64,000 bases of DNA from Latilactobacillus curvatus JCM 1096 = DSM 20019 (GTDB taxonomy: Bacteria; Bacillota; Bacilli; Lactobacillales; Lactobacillaceae): the NCBI RefSeq assembly GCF_004101845.1, contig NZ_CP026116.1, positions 496,001-560,000 of the forward strand, read 5' to 3'. Every line of letters starts with the position of its first letter. Position 1 is the stretch's first letter. Below, piece by piece: positions 45,618 to 55,148 of this stretch. Made by a program: the position numbers and the translations under genes. A model generated the notes under the pieces. The model made no database searches, had not been told where the DNA came from, and saw only the letters and a list, made by a program, of their open reading frames with translations.

Positions 45618-46250
45618 ATGGCCTTTCATTATCCTAACGGACAGCCTTATACAAATAATGAGACAAAACCAACTAAAAAGCAAGCCCGGCAACCAGAAGC
45701 AACAACGTTATTTGGTAAACGCGGCATGACGTTGGAAGAAGAACTCAATGATAGTAATCAGTATTATCGATTACATGCAACGGCTGTCGTGTATAAGAAA
45801 CCAACGCCAATTCAGATTGTGAAGGTCGACTACCCTGCCCGCAGCCAAGCGGTTATTAAAGAAGCTTATTTTAAACAAGCCTCAACAACTGACTATAATG
45901 GGATTTATCAGGGCCGTTACGTCGATTTTGAAGCGAAGGAAACGAAGAATAAAACCGCGTTTCCGTTTCGGAACTTCCATCAACATCAGATTGAACATTT
46001 CAGAGCCTGCTTGAATCAAGGTGGCATCTGCTTTGTCATTATGAAATTTGTCCCGCTACAACGGCTATTCTTGTATCCCGCAACAGAACTGATTAGCCGC
46101 TGGGACGCGCAAGTTGATGGTGCACGAAAATCGATTTCACTCAGTGATGTGATTGACAATGGGATTGAGATTAAGTACCAACTTAATCCAATTATTCCCT
46201 ACTTAGATGCCGTAGATCAGTTATTAAAGCGGTCAAATAAAGGAGTTTAA
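45618..46250 (+). CDS. recU: Holliday junction resolvase RecU
   Basis: This 210-residue nuclease cleaves four-way junctions in recombinational repair. The start resembles RecU proteins (MAFHYPNGQPY), and catalytic acidic residues lie in TDYNGIYQGRYVDFEAKETKNKTAFPFRNFH. It precedes pbp1A by 6 bases, the conserved recU-ponA operon. AGGAG lies ahead of the ATG. Confidence 0.95.
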   Translation: MAFHYPNGQPYTNNETKPTKKQARQPEATTLFGKRGMTLEEELNDSNQYYRLHATAVVYKKPTPIQIVKVDYPARSQAVIKEAYFKQASTTDYNGIYQGRYVDFEAKETKNKTAFPFRNFHQHQIEHFRACLNQGGICFVIMKFVPLQRLFLYPATELISRWDAQVDGARKSISLSDVIDNGIEIKYQLNPIIPYLDAVDQLLKRSNKGV

Positions 46251-46256
46251 AGAACA

Positions 46257-48542
46257 ATGTCCGATAATCGAAACAATAATAATTCGCGAGTTGCAAGGCA
46301 CAAAGCTGAAGCAAAACCCGCTAATAAGAAACGCCGGCCCCTCTTTTTAAGAATTCTAAAATGGCTGTTACTACTGATTGTAGTGGCTTTCGTGGCTGGG
46401 ATTGGTTTGTTTGCCTACTATGTTAAAGATACACCAAACCTAACGCAAGCGGACCTGCAAAGTCCGAATGCGACAATTCTATACGATGATCAAGGGAAAC
46501 CTTTCAAAACAATTGGTGGCGAAAATCGGAGTTATGTCAAGAGTGATCAAATCCCGCAAACATTAAAAGATGCAGTAGTCTCTATTGAAGATCGTCGTTT
46601 CTATAAAGAAAAATTCGGGATTGATCCAATCCGAATTGCGTCTGCTGCAGTCGCCAATATTACTGGTAAATCACCGCTGGGCTTACAAGGTGGGAGTACT
46701 TTAACCCAACAATTGATTAAACTGTCTAAATTCTCAACGAAAAACAGCGATCAGACTTTCAGACGAAAAGCACAAGAAGCGTGGCTTGCCGTTCAAGTCG
46801 AACGTCAATATTCAAAAGACCAAATCTTAGAGTATTATATGAACAAAGTGTACCTGAATAACGGGGTCAATGGTATGGGGACGGCTGCTAAGTATTATTA
46901 TGGCAAGTCGTTGAAGGAATTAAGTTTGCCACAACTGGCATTGATTGCGGGTATGCCGCAATCGCCAAGTAATTACGATCCGTACCTCCACCCTGATTTA
47001 GCGAAGAAGCGCCGTGATTTAGTTCTTGATGCGCTTTTGCGGAACAATAAGATTACAGCAACTGAAGCTGCCGAAGCTAAACAAGTCCCAATTAATACCG
47101 GCTTAGTGGATCAACAAACAGTAGCGAATAGTTCAACGGATTCTAAAGCAACCGACGCTTACGTCAAGGAAGTCCTCGCCGACTTGAAGAAAAAAGGCTA
47201 TGATCCGTACACGGCTGGTTTGAAAGTCTACACCAATATCAATATGGACGCGCAACGTAAGTTATACGATATCGTCAATAATGATAGCAGTATTCCATTC
47301 CCAGATGATCAACTACAAACAGCAGTTTCAATTACAGATCCTAATAACGGTCGAATTGTTGCGATGATTGGTGGTCGTAAAACTGGTGATGTGCAGCTCG
47401 GTTATAACCGGGCCGTGCAATCTGGCCGAAGTAATGGGTCATCAATGAAACCATTAATGGATTACGGTCCAGCTATCGAATATCTTGACTACTCAACTGC
47501 ACAGAAACTACAAGATGTCCCTTACACTTATCCTGGAACCAATATTCAATTGCATAACTTTGATGGCCGTTATCTCGGTACAATTACCGCGCGTAATGCG
47601 CTTGCCAACTCACGAAACGTCCCAGCCATCGAACTGTTAGAAGCTGTTGGCATGACTAAAGCCCGTGAATTCGTGAAAGGCTTAGGCATTAACGTGCCAG
47701 CTGATACTGGTCTTTCTTATGGGATTGGTGGGAATGTTTCAACTGTTGATGAAGCTGCCGCATATGGCGCCTTCGCAAACGGTGGAACTTACTATGCACC
47801 AACTTATATCCATAAAGTCGAAACAGCCGATGGGATTACGCATAATTATGATTCTGATGGCACACAGGCTATGAAGAGTTCAACGGCCTACATGATTACT
47901 GATATGTTAAAAGATGTTATTAAAAATGGTTCTGGGACGTTAGCCCAAATTCCAGGGCTTCATCAAGCTGGTAAGACTGGGACAACCGATTATTCTAGCG
48001 AAGAAATTGCCAAATCTGGGTTAAACCCAACTTTAGCGAAGGATAGCTGGTTTGCCGGTTATACCAAGAACTATTCAGTGACGGTTTGGACTGGATACGA
48101 TGAACCACTTAAAAATGGATTAACAATGAGTGAGCGGAACGTCGCCGCTTATATCTATAAAGCAATGATGGCCTACCTCGCTCAAAACGCAACCAACTCA
48201 GATTGGTCAATGCCAAGTAACGTGGTTGCTAAAAACGTGGCTGGCGTACGAGAACTCTATATTAAAGGGACGACGACCATTCCAAGTTCTTCAAGCAGTC
48301 GATCTTCTTCAAGTAGTGTACTCTACTCTAGCTCAGAAGCACCGGTCAGCTCAAGCAGTGAAATTTCTAGCTCAAGTAGCGTGGTTGAAACACCAAGTGA
48401 ATCTTCCAGTGTGCCGGAGACCTCATCTTCAAGCACCCCAACTGAAAGTTCACAATCGCAACCTTCGACCTCAACCCCTCCGGCAACAACTAATCCAGGA
48501 ACGGGGTCGACGACACAAACACCAGCAGCGCCAACTAACTAA
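46257..48542 (+). CDS. pbp1A: Class A penicillin-binding protein 1A
   Basis: This 761-residue bifunctional wall synthase has a short cytosolic basic tail, one transmembrane helix (about 31-53), a GT51 glycosyltransferase domain (EDRRFYKEKFGID; GGSTLTQQLIKL) and a transpeptidase domain with SSMKPL (SxxK), SRN and KTGTT motifs. The last 90 or so residues are a Ser/Thr/Pro-rich tail of low complexity (after residue 670). AAAGGAG precedes the ATG. It is cotranscribed with recU. Confidence 0.96.
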   Translation: MSDNRNNNNSRVARHKAEAKPANKKRRPLFLRILKWLLLLIVVAFVAGIGLFAYYVKDTPNLTQADLQSPNATILYDDQGKPFKTIGGENRSYVKSDQIPQTLKDAVVSIEDRRFYKEKFGIDPIRIASAAVANITGKSPLGLQGGSTLTQQLIKLSKFSTKNSDQTFRRKAQEAWLAVQVERQYSKDQILEYYMNKVYLNNGVNGMGTAAKYYYGKSLKELSLPQLALIAGMPQSPSNYDPYLHPDLAKKRRDLVLDALLRNNKITATEAAEAKQVPINTGLVDQQTVANSSTDSKATDAYVKEVLADLKKKGYDPYTAGLKVYTNINMDAQRKLYDIVNNDSSIPFPDDQLQTAVSITDPNNGRIVAMIGGRKTGDVQLGYNRAVQSGRSNGSSMKPLMDYGPAIEYLDYSTAQKLQDVPYTYPGTNIQLHNFDGRYLGTITARNALANSRNVPAIELLEAVGMTKAREFVKGLGINVPADTGLSYGIGGNVSTVDEAAAYGAFANGGTYYAPTYIHKVETADGITHNYDSDGTQAMKSSTAYMITDMLKDVIKNGSGTLAQIPGLHQAGKTGTTDYSSEEIAKSGLNPTLAKDSWFAGYTKNYSVTVWTGYDEPLKNGLTMSERNVAAYIYKAMMAYLAQNATNSDWSMPSNVVAKNVAGVRELYIKGTTTIPSSSSSRSSSSSVLYSSSEAPVSSSSEISSSSSVVETPSESSSVPETSSSSTPTESSQSQPSTSTPPATTNPGTGSTTQTPAAPTN

Positions 48543-48545
48543 AAG

Positions 48546-48596
48546 AAGCACCGTTCAGTTCAACGATAAACGTTGGCTGAACGGTGCTTTTTTTGC
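48546..48596. terminator. Terminator between pbp1A and nth
   Basis: AAGCACCGTTCAG / CTGAACGGTGCTT (48546-48558 / 48577-48589) is followed by a run of T on the plus side, with a complementary A flank. Confidence 0.9.
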
Positions 48597-48601
48597 GTTT
48601 T

Positions 48602-49252
48602 TTAACCACGATCTTCAAGAAATTGTTGGCCTGCTTGGCAAATCCTTAATAAGGGACACTCATCGCAATGCGGCTTACGTGCCGTACAGACTTGCCGCCC
48701 AAAAAGAATGAGTGTGTGGTGCGCTTGAACCCATGTTTTCTTAGGAAGCTTCGCTTGAAAGTCCTTTTCAATCTGGATCACCGAGGCATCCTGTGCACTG
48801 ATTTTGAGCCGTTTGGCAATCCGAGTGACATGCGTATCGACGGCAAATGATGGGACGTTAAAGGCGTCACCTAAAACGACATTCGCGGTCTTACGGCCAA
48901 CACCAGCAAGTTGTTCCAATTCGGCATGTGTGCGCGGCACTTCCCCACCAAAATCTGCCATTAGTTGCTGGCAGCATGTTTTAATGTGTTTAGCTTTATT
49001 ATGATATAACCCGATTGAATGAATATCAGCTTCAATATCGGCAATCTCTGCATTCGCGAAACTAGCTGGTGTCGGGAAATCAGCAAATAGTTGTGGGGTG
49101 ACCTTATTGACGGAAACGTCGGTGGCTTGTGCGCTAAGCATCACCGCAATCAACAATTGAAACGGTGAATCAGCAACTAATGCGCCCTGCGCATCTGGAA
49201 TTAAATTGTATAGTTGGTGCATGGCCCACTGTGTTTTGGCTTTTGATAACAT
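48602..49252 (-). CDS. nth: Endonuclease III (DNA glycosylase/AP lyase)
   Basis: This 216-residue enzyme removes oxidised pyrimidines. It has the helix-hairpin-helix LEQLAGVGRKTANVVLG with the catalytic Lys, the Asp in AVDTHVTRI, and the C-terminal 4Fe-4S cysteines in CTARKPHCDECPLLRIC. ATG 49252 is chosen because the upstream ATG overlaps its own ribosome-binding site. It lies 20 bases after dnaD, the usual dnaD-nth operon. Confidence 0.96.
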   Translation of the reverse strand: MLSKAKTQWAMHQLYNLIPDAQGALVADSPFQLLIAVMLSAQATDVSVNKVTPQLFADFPTPASFANAEIADIEADIHSIGLYHNKAKHIKTCCQQLMADFGGEVPRTHAELEQLAGVGRKTANVVLGDAFNVPSFAVDTHVTRIAKRLKISAQDASVIQIEKDFQAKLPKKTWVQAHHTLILFGRQVCTARKPHCDECPLLRICQAGQQFLEDRG

Positions 49253-49272
49253 CCGCTTCATCTCCTATTCGA

Positions 49273-49896
49273 TTAACGTCTTGGATGGGCCTTTTGGTAA
49301 GCTTGTAGGGATTCTTTATCAGTAATATTTTGTTTCTGCCAGTTGAGCAAAATCTTATCAACGTACTTCAAGGAATAGACTTGATTTAAAACGGATTCTC
49401 GCACGGCTAATTGAATCAATTCTGGTTGATAATGATCTAAATCTAACCAGTTGGCAACAATCTCAGATTCCAATGGCGATAATGGGCGGCCAAGAGCTTG
49501 TTCAACTTGGTTAAAGACCGCACTCCGTTGGTTGCCGTCTAGTGCTTGTTGAGTGACTTGTGCGTCTTGAACGGCTAGCACGCTCAATTTAGTTAAGGCT
49601 GGTGTGAGATCGTAATGGTCTTCAGCCTTACCTTGTTCATTGACAGATGATTTAAGGGTAATTAGTTTTTTCTGTAAAAGTTGATGAATCAATGCGTAAA
49701 TTTGGCTGGATTCAATTCCCATGCGTTCACCAATCACAGCTAAATCGGGAAAGTCATTGTTTTGACTGGCAAAATCACTGAGCTGTAAGTAAACCACTAA
49801 TTCTTCAGAAGACATCTTGAGCGTTTGATAGTGATGCAGTAACAGTCGAGAGACACTCAATTGGCCGCCTTGTAAAAACGCGGTAAGTTCGTTCAT
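49273..49896 (-). CDS. dnaD: DnaD primosomal protein
   Basis: This 207-residue replication initiation protein has an N-terminal winged-helix oligomerisation domain (about 15-100) and a C-terminal DnaD/DnaB2 domain with YSLKYVDKILLNW, the conserved YxxxILxxW motif. It remodels DNA and loads DnaB/DnaI helicase. It is downstream of asnS but separated by 390 bases of repeats and a terminator, so it is probably transcribed from its own promoter. Confidence 0.93.
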   Translation of the reverse strand: MNELTAFLQGGQLSVSRLLLHHYQTLKMSSEELVVYLQLSDFASQNNDFPDLAVIGERMGIESSQIYALIHQLLQKKLITLKSSVNEQGKAEDHYDLTPALTKLSVLAVQDAQVTQQALDGNQRSAVFNQVEQALGRPLSPLESEIVANWLDLDHYQPELIQLAVRESVLNQVYSLKYVDKILLNWQKQNITDKESLQAYQKAHPRR

Positions 49897-49957
49897 ATTC
49901 TAGCCTTCTTTTCTAAAAGTTTCATTAGTTCTATTGTAACCAATTTTAGACAAATAA

Positions 49958-49996
49958 AAAAGCGCCGAGAACCTGATTTCGGTTCACGGCGCTTTA
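49958..49996 (-). terminator. Terminator at the end of the asnS 3' region
   Basis: On the minus strand, TAAAGCGCCGtGAACC / GGTTCtCGGCGCTTTTTTA forms a strong hairpin with a T-run, ending read-through from asnS and the repeat units before dnaD. Confidence 0.88.
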
Positions 49997-50033
49997 GTTA
50001 ATCCTCAAAGCCAACTCGTTTGAGTCAGCACTC
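49996..50033 (-). repeat. 3'-end hairpin repeat, asnS fragment
   Basis: It is a left-arm fragment starting GAGTGCTGACTCAAACGAG, nearly identical for 37 bases to the beginning of the unit at 50163-50283. The right arm is absent, and its place is taken by the terminator hairpin. Confidence 0.75.
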
Positions 50034-50039
50034 TGATTT

Positions 50040-50157
50040 GAAACATGCTTTTGAAAGTAGTCCTCGGTGCTTTGCTACGTCCAGCAAACGATCGACTTGC
50101 ATCGCTCATTCACTAGACTAGACAAATGCTCGAGAACTAACCACTTTCAACGCACTC
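50040..50157 (-). repeat. 3'-end hairpin repeat, asnS copy 2
   Basis: In gene sense it runs from GAGTGCGTTGAAAGTGG to TTTCAAAAGCATGTTTC. Stem pairs TTGAAAGT/ACTTTCAA and GTTCTCG/CGAGGAC are conserved with sequence different from the other copies. Confidence 0.75.
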
Positions 50158-50162
50158 TATTT

Positions 50163-50283
50163 GAAACGTGCTTCTTCGAACTGCCTTTTCCGGTTAACTG
50201 TAAAACGGGCACCATGGCTGTGAAGCGCCATAATGCCCGTTTTGCTGTTAATCCTCAAAGTCAACTCGTTCGAGTCAGCACTC
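50163..50283 (-). repeat. 3'-end hairpin repeat, asnS copy 1
   Basis: It starts GAGTGCTGACTCGAACGAG one base after the asnS stop and ends GAAGAAGCACGTTTC. Pairs include GTGCT/AGCAC, TCGAAC/GTTCGA, GATTAAC/GTTAACC and an AAAACGGGCA/TGCCCGTTTT core with ATGGC/GCCAT, which itself looks like an intrinsic terminator. Confidence 0.8.
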
Positions 50284-50284
50284 T

Positions 50285-51583
50285 TTATGGTTTGATTCTG
50301 TTAATCATTCTTGGGAATGGAATTGTTTCACGTAAATGATCGATACCACAGATCCATGTAATGGCCCGTTCTAGACCTAATCCGAAACCAGAATGTGGCA
50401 CTGATCCGTAACGACGTAAGTCTAAGTACCATTGATATTCTTCAAGGTCTAAGCCCATTGCTTTAATTTCAGCTTCTAATTTATCAAAGTCAGTTTCACG
50501 TTCACTACCACCGATAATTTCACCATAACCTTCTGGTGCCAATAAATCAGCACATAAGTAAACATCATCACGTGTTGGATGTGGCTTCATATAGAAAGGT
50601 TTGATGGCTTTTGGATAATTCAAAATGAAGACTGGTTGTTCAAATTGATCCGATAAATAAGTTTCATCTGGTGCGCCAAAATCATCGCCCCATTTAATAT
50701 CGAAGTCAGCTGCTTGTAACATTTCAACAGCCTTATCGTATGAAATACGTGGATACGGTGTTTTAGTATATTTCTTCAATTGGTCAACATCACGGTCCAA
50801 TAATTTTAATTCATAGGCACAGTGATCAATGACGTTTTGAACAAGGTAAGCCACGTATTTTTCTTGGACTTCAAGACTTTCATCTTGAGTTGTGAAGGCC
50901 ATTTCTGGTTCAATCATCCAGAACTCAGTCAAATGACGACGAGTTTTGGATTTTTCAGCACGGAAAACAGGGCCAAAAGTGAAGACTTTGCCAAAGGCCA
51001 TTGCGCCAGCTTCAGCGTATAACTGACCACTTTGTGTTAAATAAGCATCGTTGTCGAAATATTCGATGTGGAATAATTCAGTTGTCCCTTCAGGGGCACT
51101 ACCCGTCAAGATTGGTGGATCCATCTTGATGAAGCCTTCTTGGTTAAAGAATTCATAAGAAGCGCGGATGATTTCATTTCTGATTTTCATGATCGCAAAT
51201 GGGCGTTTTGAACGTAACCATAAGTGACGGTGATCTAATAAGAATTCGATCCCATGTTCTTTAGGTGTAATTGGGTATTCGCTGCTGTCACCAATTAATT
51301 CGATGTCAGAAATTTCAATTTCATAACCAAAGTGTGAACGAGTATCTTCATGAATGACCCCTGTCACCCACATACTTGATTCTTGTTTGACATCTTTTGC
51401 CAATTGGAAAACGGCTTCGCTTACTTGGCTTTTAACGACAACCCCTTGGAAAAAGGCAGTGCCATCACGTAATTGGAGGAATGAAATCTTCCCACTTGAA
51501 CGTTTGTCGGTTAACCAAACGCCAATTTTAACTTCTTCATCGACATGGTTTTTTGCATCGATAATACTGATTTTTTTAACCAT
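50285..51583 (-). CDS. asnS: Asparaginyl-tRNA synthetase
   Basis: This 432-residue class IIb synthetase has an N-terminal OB-fold anticodon-binding domain (about 1-110) and catalytic motif 2 ([21 protein letters not shown]) and motif 3 ([15 protein letters not shown]). It charges tRNA-Asn. ATG 51583 follows AAGGAG. The aspB gene that usually lies beside it in Bacillus is absent. No T-box leader is visible in the 108-base gap upstream. Confidence 0.97.
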   Translation of the reverse strand: MVKKISIIDAKNHVDEEVKIGVWLTDKRSSGKISFLQLRDGTAFFQGVVVKSQVSEAVFQLAKDVKQESSMWVTGVIHEDTRSHFGYEIEISDIELIGDSSEYPITPKEHGIEFLLDHRHLWLRSKRPFAIMKIRNEIIRASYEFFNQEGFIKMDPPILTGSAPEGTTELFHIEYFDNDAYLTQSGQLYAEAGAMAFGKVFTFGPVFRAEKSKTRRHLTEFWMIEPEMAFTTQDESLEVQEKYVAYLVQNVIDHCAYELKLLDRDVDQLKKYTKTPYPRISYDKAVEMLQAADFDIKWGDDFGAPDETYLSDQFEQPVFILNYPKAIKPFYMKPHPTRDDVYLCADLLAPEGYGEIIGGSERETDFDKLEAEIKAMGLDLEEYQWYLDLRRYGSVPHSGFGLGLERAITWICGIDHLRETIPFPRMINRIKP

Positions 51584-51691
51584 AAACTCTGTCTCCTTAT
51601 GTGCAACATTTAATTTACAACAGTTCAAAATAACTGATAGTTATTATTATATAACAAAACCCTGACAACCACAGCCCCCTAATTGAGAACC

Positions 51692-52168
51692 CTAGATATT
51701 TTCAATCAATTGAATCGTCTTCCCGGTTTTAAAATCGAGGGTTAAATAACAAAGACGGCCTTTGTCACTTTTATAGACAACTTCCCAAACAGGCTTGTTG
51801 CGGTACATACCGAAGTTAATGTTCAGTACTTTTTGCGGATTTTTAGTTGACCATGTCTTTTCTAACGCATCGTTTTTAGAAATACCACCACTTTGACGAT
51901 AGACAGTGGCATGATTGCCTTTTTCGTTGATTAAAACGAAGATGCCGTGATTATCACGGTCTTTACCACTAACGGTATAATATGTTGCATTTCGATGATA
52001 CGTGTAGAACCCATCAGGCTCTTTTAATTTCGCGTATTTTTTAGCAATGTTAACGGCTTTGGTTTCAGCCGTTGCTTCGGGTTTTCGAGCTTGATGATAA
52101 ATCATCAGCATGCTGCCAATGATTACCAACAATAAGAATATCCAGAGCCATCTCTTATATTTGCGCAC
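51692..52168 (-). CDS. YpmB/TseB-like membrane-anchored protein (DUF5590)
   Basis: The 158-residue protein has one N-terminal transmembrane helix (about 7-25) and an extracellular PepSY-like pair (HGIFVLINEKGNHATVYRQ; PVWEVVYKSDKGRLCYLTLDFKTGK). It corresponds to the ypmB gene between dinG and asnS in Bacillus. Its partner there modulates PBP activity; that role is not shown here. The start is GTG 52168 with AAGGAG upstream. Confidence 0.85.
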   Translation of the reverse strand: MRKYKRWLWIFLLLVIIGSMLMIYHQARKPEATAETKAVNIAKKYAKLKEPDGFYTYHRNATYYTVSGKDRDNHGIFVLINEKGNHATVYRQSGGISKNDALEKTWSTKNPQKVLNINFGMYRNKPVWEVVYKSDKGRLCYLTLDFKTGKTIQLIENI

Positions 52169-52246
52169 GCTGCATTCTCTCCTTGTTCGCTTGAATAAGC
52201 CTTATTATAGCAAAAAATAACGGCTATCGGCGCTTAAAACCGAATC

Positions 52247-55084
52247 TTAGTGGGAATTTAACCAAAACAAGTCGGTTAATTCCCGGATTATTTTAACCGA
52301 CGCTGCTTTTTGGGGCAAACTTGTCGGTAACGCGCGGCGCATTTGTTGCCCATATTGGGTCGATAATAACCGGGGATCTAAACAAATGAAGACGCCGCGA
52401 TCGTTAGGGGTTCTGATTAAGCGCCCAAATGCTTGGCGTAGTTTAATCGTTGCTTTGGGTAAAGCCTCTGCTTTAAATGGATTAATTCCTTGGGCAGAAA
52501 GTTGAGCGTAACGAATTCGTGTCTGCAGTGCATTCGGCGCATCAAATGGTAATTGAACAAGCACCACTAATTCCAGTGCTGATTCCGGAAAATCAACACC
52601 AGCAATGAAACTGCTTGTCGCCAACAAGATTGAATCGTGCCCCAGCATAAAGCGCTTGGTAATTTTCTCCGCACTACCCGTAATCCCTTGGGCAAGAATC
52701 TCACGATCAAGCGATAAACCGGCGCGGCCAAGCGCATAATACACTTGTTCTAACGCCTGATTAGAATTAAAGAGGACTAACGCCTGATGCGGATTGCCAA
52801 CTAATAACGTTAATAGCTGTTCAGCAACTGAATGATGGTACTCATTGGGGGCTAAATTCTTTTGACTAGGACCATCTTCAGCGATAAAAAAGCGCGCCTG
52901 TTGCTTGAAGCGGAATGGACTGCGTAATTTCTTAGTCGCTAGTGGTTGCGCTTCGGTAAAACCAAGTTCACGTTTCAAATAATCGAAGTGCCCATTAACC
53001 GCAAGGGTTGCGCCAGTCAAGGTGACTGGTTCAAAGTGCGCGAGGATCTGTTGCATTTGCGGACCAGCTGAAAGCAATTGCCACTGGAGCTTAAACTGTG
53101 GTAACTGACTAGGTTGTTTAGGCTGTGTCATCTGAATCATTAACGCGTGTTGTTCCTGCGGTTTCGTCGCAATGAATAATTGCTCAAACCGTTGATAGGC
53201 TTCAACATCCGCCAACAATAGGTTGATTTCGTTTTCAAATGACTGCCAAATCCCCAAATCCCCCTCTGTATATTGTTCTAACCGCTGTTCAAGCCAGTAA
53301 CGCAACGCGAGAAAATGATCTTGAATGGTCAACAGTTGGCGGTTCAGTTGGTCGAATTGATTATGACAAGCGGTGACAAATTGAACCACTTCATCTGGAT
53401 TCAAATAACGTTCACTAAACGCTTGATGCGCTTCTGGTTGCGGTAGTTCAAACGCTGTGGTTAGGTATGTCTCTAAGTCACTGATGGTTCGGCCTAACTT
53501 GGTTAAGTTTTTATGCACTAACCGTAACGAGCGGGCTTGCGGTGATTTTTTCGGGAAAAGCCGGGCTAAATTATTATTGGCCTGTTCCGGATCCGTATAT
53601 TGCAACCCTTTTTGAGACCAAAGTTGCCAACGTGAAAGTGACCAATCTTGTTGCGCAATTTTTTGAACATTGAAAATCATATTTTGTGCTTCATCTAAGA
53701 CCAAGTATGGTCGCGCACCCCAGGTTTGGTGATCATTCGCGTGCTCTGCCAGGTAGGCGTGGTTGGTGACGAGTAATTCGGCTTGTTGCTGGCGCTTATG
53801 CAGGCGACGTAAGAAATCATCTTGATAAAACGGCGCTTGTGGTTGCAGACTTGTTAATCCCCGGTGTTGCACGTTATTGAAAAATGGTGTTTGGTAACTC
53901 GTTAAATTGAGTTCATCCAAATCCCCCGTTGTTGTTTGGGTTAGCCAAACTAAGATTTTCATCTGAAGCAACCGCACCATCCGATTCTTATGTGGTAAAC
54001 GGAGCGATAATTCAAAGCGATGCAAATCCAAATAGTGACGCGGACTCTTAACGATTTCGGCATTAATTTGGCGACCTACTAATTTTTCAAGAAGCGGTCT
54101 GGCCTGCGTTAAAATCTGATCCTGTAGCAGCGTTGTCGATGTTGCAACCACTAATTTGTGTTCAGGCGTCATGCGATAACTATAGGGGAGTAAATACCCG
54201 ATGGTCTTCCCTAACCCGGTGGCTGCTTCAATTAATAGTGGTTCAGGTGCCTCAGATTCGAAATTATCGTGAATCATATCCATCATGGCAGCTTGCGCTT
54301 TACGCCATTTCAAGTGGGGTTTTAATAATCGTTTTTTATCAGCTTCTTCCACTGGATAATCAGCCGCAAAGTTAGATCCCGGATAGATTTCAAATGATTC
54401 CTCGGCTGGTTTTCGTAGGGCAATGTTTTCACGAATTAAGAGATCGTTCGGCAGCGGTCTCGATTGCGCATGCATCTGCTCGGCAATCGCTGTGAAGAAA
54501 TCCCCTGTTTGACGTAACAAGCCCGCGCCTAACGCACTAAGACGTTCTAGGGTAACTAATGGCAGGGTCTTCAGCCGTGCCATTAATTTTAAGAATAATT
54601 TAGCCGTTACCAAGGCATCGCTGTCAGCTTGATGAGGATTGTCATGTTCGATGGCGAGTAACTGTGTGAGGTCTTGTAATCGATAGCTCGGTGCTTCCGG
54701 CAATACGATCTGAGCCAGTTCAACAGTATCGATGCCCGGCAAATCAAGTGGCGGTTGCCCCACGCGTTCTAATTCGCCATTTAAAAAAGGTAAGTCAAAG
54801 TTAATATTATGGGCCACGAAAACAGTACCGGATAAGAGTTCAACTAACGTTGGCGCTAAATCTTCGAAAATCGGTGCTAATTCGAGTTGATCAGCAGTGA
54901 TATGCGTCAAATGTTGAATTTTAGTCGGTACGTCGCGAAGCGGATTAACATCTTGCGAAATCGTCTGAATGATTTTGCCGTTTTGAATGAGGGCGCATCC
55001 GAATTGAATAATGCGGTCCCCTTCTTTAATGTTTGTGCCAGTCGTTTCTAAATCAACGACGGCGTAAATTGTCTCTTGGTTCAT
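52247..55084 (-). CDS. dinG: DinG-family helicase with N-terminal exonuclease domain
   Basis: The 945-residue protein fuses a DEDDh exonuclease (VVDLETTGTN near residue 10, AHNINFDLPFLNGEL near 92, HQADSDA) to an SF2 XPD-like helicase with Walker A AATGLGKTIGYLLP (near 288), DEAQ (LDEAQNM) and C-terminal motifs (ATSSFIAGVDFP; QAFGRLIRTPNDRG). The helicase part lacks the four iron-sulfur cysteines of E. coli DinG, as in other Firmicutes. It acts on RNA/DNA or repair substrates; direction and role are inferred. Confidence 0.92.
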   Translation of the reverse strand: MNQETIYAVVDLETTGTNIKEGDRIIQFGCALIQNGKIIQTISQDVNPLRDVPTKIQHLTHITADQLELAPIFEDLAPTLVELLSGTVFVAHNINFDLPFLNGELERVGQPPLDLPGIDTVELAQIVLPEAPSYRLQDLTQLLAIEHDNPHQADSDALVTAKLFLKLMARLKTLPLVTLERLSALGAGLLRQTGDFFTAIAEQMHAQSRPLPNDLLIRENIALRKPAEESFEIYPGSNFAADYPVEEADKKRLLKPHLKWRKAQAAMMDMIHDNFESEAPEPLLIEAATGLGKTIGYLLPYSYRMTPEHKLVVATSTTLLQDQILTQARPLLEKLVGRQINAEIVKSPRHYLDLHRFELSLRLPHKNRMVRLLQMKILVWLTQTTTGDLDELNLTSYQTPFFNNVQHRGLTSLQPQAPFYQDDFLRRLHKRQQQAELLVTNHAYLAEHANDHQTWGARPYLVLDEAQNMIFNVQKIAQQDWSLSRWQLWSQKGLQYTDPEQANNNLARLFPKKSPQARSLRLVHKNLTKLGRTISDLETYLTTAFELPQPEAHQAFSERYLNPDEVVQFVTACHNQFDQLNRQLLTIQDHFLALRYWLEQRLEQYTEGDLGIWQSFENEINLLLADVEAYQRFEQLFIATKPQEQHALMIQMTQPKQPSQLPQFKLQWQLLSAGPQMQQILAHFEPVTLTGATLAVNGHFDYLKRELGFTEAQPLATKKLRSPFRFKQQARFFIAEDGPSQKNLAPNEYHHSVAEQLLTLLVGNPHQALVLFNSNQALEQVYYALGRAGLSLDREILAQGITGSAEKITKRFMLGHDSILLATSSFIAGVDFPESALELVVLVQLPFDAPNALQTRIRYAQLSAQGINPFKAEALPKATIKLRQAFGRLIRTPNDRGVFICLDPRLLSTQYGQQMRRALPTSLPQKAASVKIIRELTDLFWLNSH

Positions 55085-55148
55085 GCTGTCACCAATACTT
55101 TACTCATTATTATATCAATCATACTATGAATGACGCGTAGAAACCAGT

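Noticed and set aside
48281-48540. Serine-rich low-complexity DNA at the 3' end of pbp1A, which might look like a satellite repeat.
   Set aside because: It is in frame and encodes the disordered Ser/Thr/Pro tail usual in class A PBPs of lactobacilli.
51584-51691. Possible T-box leader upstream of asnS.
   Set aside because: The gap is only 108 bases, with no T-box sequence, specifier stem or terminator/antiterminator pair.
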